Shown: positions 22,746 to 32,856 of the stretch, piece after piece
How positions within the stretch are numbered: position 1 is the stretch's first letter
Layout: every line of letters begins with the position of its first letter
DNA from: Cannabis sativa
Lineage: Eukaryota; Streptophyta; Magnoliopsida; Rosales; Cannabaceae
Assembly: GCF_029168945.1 (NCBI RefSeq)
Contig: NC_083603.1
Coordinates: 53,144,406-53,208,405 of the forward strand
DNA length: 64,000 bases
Reading direction: 5' to 3'
Made by a program: the position numbers and the translations under genes
The notes under the pieces: model-generated
Told to the model about the DNA's origin: nothing
What the model saw: only the letters and a program-made list of their open reading frames with translations
Databases searched by the model: none

Positions 22746-24387
22746 TCATGACGCTGAGCTGCCATTGATTTTGTGCATTGAGTTGAGGGGTACTTTATAT
22801 ATTTTCTGTTTTTCTTGTGAATTGTCAAAGATGAACCATTCAGCCTTTTCACGAGTCTTTCGGTCAAGAGGCATAAAATTTGCTTTTGTTAAGGGACGAC
22901 ATTGTGATTGAAAGATGGTAAGAATTTTAGGAATCACATCATCTTCATTGCGACCAAGTCGGTTAAATCTGGTTTCTACCCCTTTAAAATACATAGAACA
23001 AAACGTCAATGTCTCATCTACAACATAGCTTTCAGCTATCGACCCTTTAGGACGAGCTTTATTTCCAACATAGTTCTTCAATTTTTTCATGTACGTCTCA
23101 AAAGGGTACATCCACCTCATAAACATAGGTCCACCCAAAATCGCTTATTCAGGCAAATGTAAGACCAAATGAATTACGATATCAAAAAAAGCTAGAGAAA
23201 AAAATCAACTCCAACTTACACAATATCAAAACAAGGTCTTTTTGTGCTTCCTTTATATCTTTAATGTTTATAGTTCTTGAACATACTTGTCTGAAAAAGT
23301 TACACAATTCAGAAATAGTTGTTGATATATCTTTTGGGAGAAATTTACGGACTCCAACTGGCAATAATATTTGTATTATTACATGACAATCGTGAGACTT
23401 CAATCCAAGAATATTTGTTAAACCATTGTTCACTTTTTTCTTCAAATTTGAGCAAAATCTATTAAGAAACTCCACGTCTTTGATAAATTGACAAAATTTG
23501 AATTTTTCATCAGGTTTGAGAACATAAGGGGCATGCGGCTTCATTAACTTACCATTATTCCCAATTTCTTCAAATCATGTCTCGCATTAGTTGTGTCCTT
23601 TGATTTATCGTTGTCCAGGATTGTGCCGAAGAGACTGTCACTCATATTCTTCTCAATATGCATAACATCAATATTGTGTTTCAAAGTGTTTGTACACCAA
23701 TATTCAAGCTCATAGAAGATACTTTTTTTCCTCCAATTTTGATCTTTTGCAACCCGTCTATGTTTTACGCCTCCAAACTGGTCATGTTTTCCAGGAACTT
23801 GCGATACAAGTTTGTTTACTTATTCTAATATTTCCTCACAAGTAAAACGTCTTGGAGGATGTCTTCTTTCTATTTCTCCATCAAAGTTGGTGTCCCTTCT
23901 AAATCGATGGGTACTGGGCAAGAGTCTTCTATGACCTACATGAGTTGTCTTACCAATCTCTCGTATTGAAGAAGTGTCTTCATTACATGTTGGACAAGCT
24001 TTGTCTCCTTGACCACTCCATCCAGACAAACTACATAAAGCAGGAAAATCATTAATTGTCCATAAAAGGGCTGCACAAAACTTGAACATAGTGTTTATCC
24101 TATAATCTCTCGTATCACTCCATCAACCCACAACTCTTTCAGCTTATCCACCAATGGTCTTAGAAATACATCCATATCTTTACCTGGTGATTTGGGTCTA
24201 GGAATAAATAGTGCCAACATGAAAATTATTGTCTTCCATACACAATAAGGTGAAAGATTATAGTTCGCTAACAAGATAGGCCACATACTGTATGCTAGGC
24301 TCATGTTGCCAAATGGATTAAAACCATCGGTAGCTAAACCTAAGCCAATATTTCTAGGTTCACTGGCAAAATCAGGATGTTTGGCAT
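22746..24387 (-). pseudogene. CACTA TNP2 transposase, C-terminal portion
   Basis: The minus strand encodes, in order, HPDFASEPRNIGLGLATDGF and NPFGNMSLAYSMWP (24387-24100), WTINDFPALCSLSGWS and CPTCNEDTSS (24089-23820), GLKSHDCHVIIQILLPVGVR (within 23544-23182) and the DUF4218-like MYPFETYMKKLKNYV, NKARPKGSIAESYV and TFCSMYFKGVETRFNR (23138-22746). These are the Transposase_21 and DUF4218 regions of TNP2, which cuts CACTA ends. Frameshifts and stops lie between the blocks, so it is dead. The coding joins the segment at 29442-30321 once the inserted Copia element is left out. Confidence 0.88.
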
Positions 24388-24639
24388 TGATAAATAACAA
24401 ACTCTTTTACCTTTCATCTGTATTTCGTTATTTTTACTGTTAGTATAGTTTGTTATTTTCTTGTCCACTTGTACTCTGTTTTGACATAGTTTCTTACAAA
24501 TTGTAATGAGCTTTTCTTGTAATCTTTCCTTTATATAAATGAAAGGTTCAACTCATGAGTTTTTCAGAGCTTTTACAATTCTTTGTGTCGAGTTCAAAAT
24601 TGCTATAGTTAGGAATTGTATTAATAAGCATCTCTTTCA
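24388..24639 (+). repeat. 5' LTR of the inserted Copia element
   Basis: It runs TGATAAATAA...TCTCTTTCA. A TATA box (TTTATATAAATG) lies at about 24530-24541. Its pair is at 29184-29436. Confidence 0.93.
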
Positions 24640-24654
24640 TGGTATCAAGAAGCC
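24640..24654 (+). other. Primer binding site (initiator tRNA-Met type)
   Basis: TGGTATCAAGAAGCC abuts the 5' LTR. The first eight bases match the usual TGGTATCAGAGC plant initiator tRNA-Met site and the rest has drifted. Confidence 0.7.
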
Positions 24655-24671
24655 ATTGACTCGCGTCGATC

Positions 24672-25600
24672 ATGGATCCTCGACACCTAGAGCACACCTC
24701 AGCTACTCCCTCCACCACTGCTCAACCACCACCTACTCCTCTGCATCAATGGAATCCGTTCCAAAACTCTCTCAACTCTGCTCTCACAGTTCATCTTGAT
24801 CGAACAAACTACCTTGCGTGGAAATCTCAAGTGATTCCCACTGTTATTAGCCATGGACTCGACGATATATTACTCACTGGCGTTGCCCCTGTCTAGCGAC
24901 TTGTCACCGGAGAAATCAACCCAGAATTCACTGCTTGGAAAAGAAAAGATCAGCTACTTCTCAGTTGGCTACGCTCCTCAATGACAGAGATGATTCTTGG
25001 TTCTTTGGCTCATCATGAATCGTCGTATGAGGCTTGGTGTGCCCTGGCTCAAAGATTTTCCAGTCAGTCCAAGGCTCGCCTTCTTTAGTTCAAATCTCAG
25101 CTATCAACAATTCAAAAGGGTAATCTCTCCATATCTGATTACTATGATAAAGCTAAGTTGTTAGCTGATTCTCTTTCCACTGCTGGGCATCCAATGGAAG
25201 ATTAAGTGATTTGATTATGCATTTACTAAATGGCTTGGCACCTGAATATGATCCTGTAGTGGTTCATGTCACAAGCCTTGTAGATAATCTTTCTTTTGAG
25301 TCCATTCAGTTGTTATTGCTAACCCATGAAAGTAGGATTGAAAGACACTACAATGTCAATGATCTTTTCTAAAAAATCTCTGCTAATCTCAGCATTAATA
25401 ATTCAAGAAATAGCATTGGTGCTCCTAATCGATTCTATGGTTCTCAGAACAGAGGGTCGTATGGTAACATGAATAGGCCCCTGCCAGAAATCCAAGATCT
25501 AGTCCTCCCTCGATTCCTAGATTTCTTTGCCAAGTTTGTAATAAATCCGACCATACTGCTGGTGTCTATCATTACAGATTTGACAAGAATTTTGTCACCC
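24672..25600 (+). pseudogene. gag of the inserted Copia element
   Basis: ATG at 24672 opens 74 codons with LDRTNYLAWKSQVIPTVISH, the conserved gag N-terminus, then TAG at 24894-24896. Similarity continues in broken frames (WLRSSMTEMILGS near 24967, YEAWCALAQRFSSQSKARL near 25027, YYDKAKLLADSLSTAGHP near 25140). No intact zinc knuckle was identified. Several stops make it non-functional. Confidence 0.75.
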
Positions 25601-28600
25601 CCAAAATTGGAGATTTGAAGGCCTTTCTCACTAAAATTGAGGATCAAGACTCTCCTCAGGCCTACTCATCTAACTCACTACCAGAGTTTGTTGATGACTA
25701 TGATTGGTATGCTGACACAAGAGCTACCAATCATGTTGCTCAAGGAATGGAACACCTTGATTCTGAAACACCATACTCAAGAACAGATGCTCTCACTGTA
25801 GGCAATAGCAAGAAACTTTGCATCTCTCATGTTGGTAATACTTCTTTACACTCCAATCTTCCTTTAAAATCGAATTATGTCCTTAAAGTCCCTAATATTA
25901 CTAAGAATCTTATTAGTGTTCTACAACTCACTAAAGATAATCATGTGTTTTTAAAATTTCACTCTACCTGTTGTTTTGTCAAGGACAAGGTCACATGGAC
26001 TGTCTTACTCAAGTGGAGGATTAAAAATGGCCTATACATATTGTCTCATTGTTCCTTTGTCACACCAGAGGTTCAACTCCACTGTCATGTTGCCACATCC
26101 ACACCTAGGCCACCTATAGCTTCTGTTACTAGTTCTAGATCAGATCAAGAACCAAATTGTAATAAAATAACTGTCTCATCAATTATCAATTCTTGTAATG
26201 ACTCTTTTATTAATAAAAAAAACAATTTTTAGTCTACATTTCTTGTCTCTACTAAGGCTCTTACTATCCAAAAGTCTAATGTTAATTTGTGGAATGTCAA
26301 ACTTGGGCATCCTGCCCCAAGAACACTTGCAAAAATCTTAACTCATTTGCATATTTCACCAAATTTAAAAGACTTACAGTTTTGTGAGGCATGCAAATAA
26401 AGGAAGAGTTATAGGTTACCTTATTCTCTCTTTGAGTCTAGAGCATCTCAGCCCTCGAATTAGTTCATACTGATTTATGGGGCCCCTCTCACACACCATC
26501 TAAGGAAGGATATAGATATTATATACATTTTCTAGATGATTTTAGTAGGTATACATGGATTTTTCCACTTACCCTAAAGTCTCAAGCTTATCCAACCTTC
26601 CTTCAGTTTAAAATACATGCTGAGAAACAGTTCAATTTTTCCATAAAAAGTGTCCAATCTGACTGGGGAGGTGAATATAGATCTTTGGCCAAGTTTCTTA
26701 ACCAACATGGGGTTCACTTTTAGCATCCTTGTCCACATGATCATGAACAAAATGGACGTGTTGAAAGAAAGCATCGACATATAACTAAAACTGGTTTGAC
26801 ATTGCTAGCACAAGCTGCTCTTGACTTATCCTACTGGTTGTATGCTTTTCACACAACAACATATGTTATTAATAGAATGCCTACATATGTTGTAGGAGAC
26901 ATATCTCCATTTGAATGCTTGTTTCATAAAGCACTAGACAATAATTTTCTCAAACCATTTGGTTGTGCATGCTTCCCCTACCTCAGACCATATAATGCTC
27001 ATAAATTAAGCTTCAGGTCTGACAAATGCATCTTTGTTGGATATTCTCTTAATCCCAAAGGTTATCTCTGTGAAAGTAAAGATGGCAGGGTGTATGTTGC
27101 TCGAAATGTGGAATTCAATGAGGAGGACTTCCCTGGTTCTCTATCAGCATCTATCTCTCAGGTACATTCCTCCCAATCCTTACCTATACCTACTGCTACC
27201 TTTTCTACACCTATACAACATACTAATACTCATACTACATTTACTGAGGTGTCCAATTCAACAATTCCTGAAGTTCAACATGCACCAAAGATCAGCACTA
27301 TGCATCCACCAGCACCTACTACTACTGCTATGCATGAACTAGAGCACTGAGTTCAAACTGCTAATACTACTATCCCTCCCTTGCCTACTGCAACTACCTC
27401 TCAAAAACTTGGTGAACCTCTCTCATCATCAACTGAGGCTCCTATAATTACCCCTCTTAATATTCCAACACAACATGTTCCCACAATGACCATTCCCACT
27501 AAGCCTTTACCAAACATATCCCCTCTTACATAAAACACCATCAACTCTCATTCCATGCAAACACGATCTAAGTTTGGTATACATAAACCAAAAGCCTACA
27601 ATGCCACCTCATATCCCTTACCAGAATCACTTTTGCCAAAAGAACCAACATCATTGAAACAAGCACTTGCTGATCCTAAATGGTTTGCTTCAATGCAAAC
27701 AGAAAATCTTGTTCTCATTAAGAATAAAACATGGAATATAGTTCCCTATCATCCCTCAATGACTTTGGTAGGCAACAAGTAGGTTCATAGAATCAAACTC
27801 AAAGTTGACGGTTCTCTTGACAAATACAAATCAAAGTTAGTTGCAAAAGGCTATTCTTAGACTCTTGGTATTGATTTCAAAGAGACCTTTAGTCCACTGG
27901 TTAAGCCAGCCACTGTTCAAATTTTTCTCACTCTTACAGTCTCTTTGAATTGGCAAATCACTCAACTTGATGTCTTTAATGCCTTTCTTCATGGCACCCT
28001 TGAAGAAACTGTGTATATGCCACAACCACCAGGTTTTATTGACTCGAAATACCCCAATTATGTCTGCAAATTGAACAAGGCATTATATGGCCTCAAGCAA
28101 GCTCCAAGAGCTTAGAACCACAAGCTCAAGTCTACCATGTACAATAATGGTTTTCAGTTGTCTAAATCAGACAACTCCTTGTTCATTAAAGGATCTGGAC
28201 AAAACTTAATTGTGTTATTAGTATATGTGGATGATATACTAATCACAGGTCCAAATCCAACTTCTATTTCTGCTATTACTACAGCTCTCAATCAAGAATT
28301 TGATGTCAAAGACTTCGGAGCTTTACACTATTTTCTCAGGGTAGAAGTTCACAGAACAACATCTGGCCTTTATCTCTCACAATCAAAATACATTGCAGAC
28401 CTCCTTACCAAGCTCAAAATGGATGGTACTAAACCCTGTCCTAGTCCAATTAGTGCATCTCATGTTCTCTCCCTTAAAAATGGAGAACCTTATACTGATC
28501 ATACATTATATAGAAGTACATTGGGGGCTTTGCAGTATTTAACATTGACTAGAACAGATTTTGCCTTCATTGTGAATAAATTGAGTTAATTTATTCATGC

Positions 28601-29183
28601 TCCTACTACTGTACACTGGGATGCTTGCAAGAGATTGTTCATATATCTCAAAGGTACCATTCATGAAGGCCTTCTAATTCGACATGTTCCAAGATTGTGT
28701 TTACAAGCATACTCGGATGCTGATTGGGCAAGCTGTCCAGATGATCGGAAATCAACGGAGGCTATGCTATTTTCCTAGGAGGGAACCTCATTTTATGGTC
28801 AGCAAAGAAGCAACAAGTGGTTGCTCGATCAAGCACAGAAAGTGAGTTTCGAGCCTTAGCTAACACATCAGCTGGGATTAAATGGCTACACTCTATTTTA
28901 CACGAACTTTAGGTGCATCTTCTAGCTCCTCCTATCATATGGGTTGACAACCAAGGAGCAGCCTCTCTAGCAGCAAATCTTGTGTTCCATGCTAGATCAA
29001 AACATATAGAGATTGGTCTTCACTTTGTGAGAGACCAAATCCTAGCTAAAGAGATTGAAGTTAAATATGTTCCTTCTATTGACCAAGCAGTTGATATTCT
29101 CACCAAAGCTCTCACCACAGATCGATTCCTCTATCTCAAGCCAAGCTCAAAGTGTGCTCCACTCCCTTTCGCTTGAGGAGGGA
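25601..29183 (+). pseudogene. pol of the inserted Copia element (PR, IN, RT, RNase H)
   Basis: The protease remnant WYADTRATNHV has Arg where the catalytic DTG has Gly (25714-25722). The integrase zinc region (LWNVKLGHPAPRTLAK near 26290) and catalytic core (TDLWGPSHTPSKEGYRYY near 26470, SDWGGEY near 26658, [11 protein letters not shown] near 26743) are present with stops. The open stretch 26796-27350 is the integrase C-terminal half. RT shows [14 protein letters not shown] (near 27970), [11 protein letters not shown] and YVDD at 28224-28235. RNase H covers about 28690-29176 ([40 protein letters not shown]). At least ten stops or shifts are scattered along it. Confidence 0.85.
29175..29183 (+). 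other. Polypurine tract of the inserted Copia element
   Basis: GAGGAGGGA directly precedes the TGATAAATAA start of the 3' LTR. Confidence 0.75.
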
Positions 29184-29436
29184 TGATAAATAACAAACTC
29201 TTTTACCTTTCAGTTGTATTTCGCTATTTTTACTGTTAGTATAGTTTGTTATTTTCTTGTCCACGTACACTCTGTTTTGACAGAGTTTGTTACAGACTGT
29301 TATGAGCTTTTCTTGTAATCTTTCCTCTATATAAACAAAAGGTTCAGCTCATGAGTTTTTCAGAGCTTTTACAATTCTTTGCGTCCAGTTTAAAATTGTT
29401 CCAGTTTAGGAATTGTATTAATAAGCATCTCTTTCA
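29184..29436 (+). repeat. 3' LTR of the inserted Copia element
   Basis: TGATAAATAA...TCTCTTTCA, a partner of 24388-24639 with about 8% divergence by eye. It is followed at once by the GGCAT target copy. Confidence 0.93.
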
Positions 29437-29441
29437 GGCAT

Positions 29442-30321
29442 CAAAGTCCTTGTAAGCTAACCCATCCACCAGGTGACGCATCACTCGTTCATCCTTTGAT
29501 TTTTCAATATGGTGCCATACCATGTGTTTAGATGTATGTCTTTAACGATATAATCTTTTCAACCGAAGTGTCAACGGAAAATAACGCAACACCTTACGAG
29601 ACACCCTTTTTCCATTAGATTTCTCTAAAGTTATCCATCGACTACTTCCACAAATTGGACAAACATCTTTGGTTGCATGCTCTTTATAAAATAAGCAGCA
29701 ATCATGCTCACACACATGAATTCACTCATAGCCCAACCCTAATTTCTTTCGTCTCTTTTTTGCCTCGTAGTACGTTGATGGAATTTTATTTCTCTTCGAA
29801 AAAGGAAGATTCAACAATTTTAATAATTCATCATATACGCTGATAGAAATTTTTCCTCGAACTTTCAAATGCAGTAACTTTGCTAGAAAGTTAAGTGAAG
29901 ATATCCAATGGCATCCAAGATACAATTCAGCTTCAATCTCTTCAAATAACTCGTCGTAATATTGAAAAGAGTTAGGGTTGTTTTGAACTTCTTCAGTTGT
30001 TGGTCAAATGAAATCTTCAACAATGGGAATCATCTCGTCATCTTCATCATCTAAAATTGGCTCAACAACTTCTGTTTGTGCAACAAATCCTGTTTCTAGC
30101 TTCCTGTGGTAAATCCACTTTTGATAACCACTATCAAAACCCCAATCAAATATATGCGCTTCAACAATATATAAAGGTTCAAATTGAGTATTTAAGCATT
30201 TAACACACGGACACTTAATTTTTCTACCAGAATCTTTATAAGCTGAAGCCATCGCCAAAAGGCTTGTACACACTCCTAATATTTTTACCACATTTTCTTC
30301 AAGAAGTCCAAGACTTATCAA
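29442..30321 (-). pseudogene. CACTA TNP2 transposase, N-terminal portion
   Basis: It starts around the minus-strand ATG at 30321. The Transposase-associated domain reads GRKIKCPCVKCLN ... HIFDWGFDSGYQKWIYH. Further on come WISSLNFLAKLLHLK, NLPFSKRNKIPSTYYEAKK, CEHDCCLFYKEH and CPICGSSRW, then HLVDGLAYKDFDA, where the frame meets the GGCAT duplication at 29437-29441. In-frame stops (e.g. at 30004-30006) show decay. It is the upstream half of the gene continued at 24387-22746. Confidence 0.85.
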
Positions 30322-30460
30322 TTGTCATCTAAAAGTATTTTAAAATTTTATGAGTTTTAGCAACGTGGATACAATAATTAAAATCTTATGCTATTTTATG
30401 AAATTTTATTTATAAATTAAATTATTTATTAGTTAATTTATTATTTAATGAATTTCTTGA

Positions 30461-30910
30461 TTTTGATTACTTTGGAGTCCATAGCTAAGGTAAATCCATA
30501 ACTTCGGTATATTGCAAACAAAGTGTAGACCAACCTTGTTATAAATTTTATTTGATTCTAGACTTTATTTTTAAGTATACCAAAGTTACGATATATTTGA
30601 TACCAAAGCTATAATATATTATTTTCAACTATTTTTATATTAATTACATTTGTAAAATATTATGAATATTTTATAAAAAATGATCATATTATTTCATATT
30701 TTATGTATGACAATAATCGTAAAACTTTGTTTTGATTACTTTGGAGTCAACAGTTAAAGGTAAAACCATAGCTCTTGTATATTGTAAATAAAGTGCAGAA
30801 CAACTTTGTTCGAGACTTTATTTATAAATATACAAAAGCTATAGTATACTTGTAAATATAACAAAGCTATGGTATATTTGTAAGTATACTAAAATTCTGG
30901 TATATTCTTT
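30461..30910. repeat. Two direct repeats, probable CACTA subterminal region (right side)
   Basis: A ~165-bp block starting TTTTGATTACTTTGGAGTC occurs at about 30461 and again at about 30730 (offset ~269). Within each copy short words resembling AAAGCTATGGTATATTTG recur several times, also in inverted form (CCATAACTTCGGTATATTG). Short repeated words near the end of a CACTA element are where TNPA-like proteins bind, which is the inferred role. The neighbouring 31000-31506 is very AT-rich with no gene. Confidence 0.5.
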
Positions 30911-31576
30911 TTAAAATTTTTTTAATAACTATATTTGTAAAATAATAACAATAATTTATGAAAGATGATCATATTTGGTGATATTTTAATGCTCGGTATT
31001 TAAAAATAATAATGAAAATATTTATTATTAATTACATTTAATTTATTTATATATAATTTTAAAAAAATAAATTATCTTTTATTATTATTAAGTAAATAAA
31101 ATCAATCTTACTAATTTAACTAATTTTATTATTTTAAATAATATAAAAATAATGTAAACAAATCATTTTTTAAAAATTAAGATAAATTTTTTATGCATTT
31201 AATTAACATATTATTAAATTTAAAAAAAATAGATAAAGTTCTTCTTATTTATTTTCTTAATTTTAAATATGTAAGATATTCATTTTTAATTTATTAAAAA
31301 AATAACAGATTACTAACATTATTTTTTTAAAATAAAATAAATATAAATTAACAGATTTTTTTAAAAAAAATATTATTATTTAAAAATTTAAATTATTTAT
31401 ATAAATTTAAATTAATTTTTTAATTTAACTCATAAAATTAAAAATTAATCTTAAATAAAAAAATTTATATTAAATGATATTTTTTTGTCTATTTTTTCAT
31501 TCTTCTAAAAGTTTTAAATTTTATTTTCAAAATTATATACATATTAGTTTTCTTTTTTCCCTTTTCTCTCTCTTCC

Positions 31577-32854
31577 ATGGCGAAGAAGAAGCGGGTAGGA
31601 AGAAAACCGATCTTGAGACAACCTAGTTCAGAACCTGTTCTTGAGATTCAAGGGGATGCGACGGAGGCGAGAGAGGTGAACTCGACAGAAGGCTTGACTG
31701 CGGTTTGTGAAGTGCAGAAATCAGCACCAAGAATCAGGAAACAGAGTTGCGATCTGGAAACTGAAGGGTCATGTTCGCACGCTAGTAAGAGCTGGGCTAT
31801 GGAGGTTGAAGAAGAAGATGGGATTGAAATGGAACAGACTTGCCCTAAGATCAAATCACCGTGGGGCAATTTCTCCAAGAAAAGTCTCAATCGTGATTCC
31901 AAACTCAGGTACGCTGAACCGATTATTAAAGATGGTATTAGAATTGCTCAGGTTGATGTGGATGAGGTGCGGGAACAAGCTGCACAGTGGAATTCTGCAG
32001 TAATTTGTATGGTCCTAGGTGCCAATCCCCCGATTGCTGTCTTTGAAGGATTTATTAAACGTATTTGGAATCATTTAGGAATTGTGCAAGTGGCAAGAAT
32101 GACAATGGGGCTGGTTATGGTTAAATTCCATGATGAAGCTTCTAGGGATCAGGTTCTTGAGGAAGGATTGATTCATTTCGATCGCAAGCCGGTAATTGTG
32201 AGACCTTGGACTAATGATCTGAATGCTGTCAAATTAGTTCGTTCAGTTCCTCTTTGGATAAGGCTCCATAACTTGGGGCTTCAATACTGGGGGAATAAGA
32301 GCCTAAGTGCTTTGGTTAGTACTGTTGGAAAACCTATTATGGTGGACCAGCATACTAAAGATCGCACGAGAATACAATTTGCTCGGGTTTTAGTTGAAAT
32401 GGAGATCACAGATGAACCCCCCGCTGCGATATCATACCTTAATGAGTTTGGGCAATTGAGTGAACAAAAAATAGACTATGAGTGGATATCGACTAAGTGT
32501 AAAAAGTGTGCTGGATTTGGGCATATACAAGCTGATTGTCGAAGGGATGAAACCAATAAGAAAACTGGCAGAGATGTTCTCAATCAGGGGAAGAATGAAT
32601 TGCCGGTTAAGAGTATGAAGAATAAAGCTATGACAGAGAACACAAATGGTGAGGAAGGAAATAATTTGCAGCAGGGAGAGTGGTCAGTCCCGAAAAAAAT
32701 AATTGGCAGCAGAGGAGTTCAAAGCAGAGACAGGATTATGATAGCTCCAATTGGTGAGTCTAATGCCTTCATAGCTTTACAGGAGCAAAGTGTGGAACAA
32801 GGAAAAGAAGGGAACTGTGAGATTGAAGGGGATCAAGGTAATATTTCTAAATAG
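31577..32854 (+). CDS. LINE ORF1, nucleic-acid-binding protein (DUF4283 and zinc knuckle)
   Basis: 425 residues, intact. A Lys/Arg-rich start (MAKKKRVGRKP) is followed by an acidic stretch. Residues about 130-250 match the DUF4283 region of plant LINE ORF1 proteins (AVICMVLGANPPIAVFEGF, VKFHDEASRDQVLEEG, LVRSVPLWIRLHNLGLQYW). A CCHC knuckle CKKCAGFGHIQADC has its ligands at C308, C311, H316 and C321. Its role is to bind LINE RNA and act as a chaperone during target-primed reverse transcription. The stop TAG at 32852-32854 lies two bases before the ORF2 ATG. Confidence 0.9.
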   Translation: MAKKKRVGRKPILRQPSSEPVLEIQGDATEAREVNSTEGLTAVCEVQKSAPRIRKQSCDLETEGSCSHASKSWAMEVEEEDGIEMEQTCPKIKSPWGNFSKKSLNRDSKLRYAEPIIKDGIRIAQVDVDEVREQAAQWNSAVICMVLGANPPIAVFEGFIKRIWNHLGIVQVARMTMGLVMVKFHDEASRDQVLEEGLIHFDRKPVIVRPWTNDLNAVKLVRSVPLWIRLHNLGLQYWGNKSLSALVSTVGKPIMVDQHTKDRTRIQFARVLVEMEITDEPPAAISYLNEFGQLSEQKIDYEWISTKCKKCAGFGHIQADCRRDETNKKTGRDVLNQGKNELPVKSMKNKAMTENTNGEEGNNLQQGEWSVPKKIIGSRGVQSRDRIMIAPIGESNAFIALQEQSVEQGKEGNCEIEGDQGNISK

Positions 32855-32856
32855 TT

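Larger units (their letters stand above)
24388..29436 (+). mobile_element. Complete but decayed Copia retrotransposon inserted in the CACTA transposase
   Basis: Two LTRs of 252 and 253 bp flank gag-pol remnants in the order gag, protease, integrase, RT, RNase H, which is the Copia order. A 5-bp target duplication GGCAT lies at 24383-24387 and 29437-29441. Aligning the LTRs by eye gives roughly 20 differences in 252 bases (about 8%), so the insertion is old. That fits the many stops. Its short LTRs and gag start (DRTNYLAWKSQVIPT) resemble the Ale/Retrofit lineage. Confidence 0.93.
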
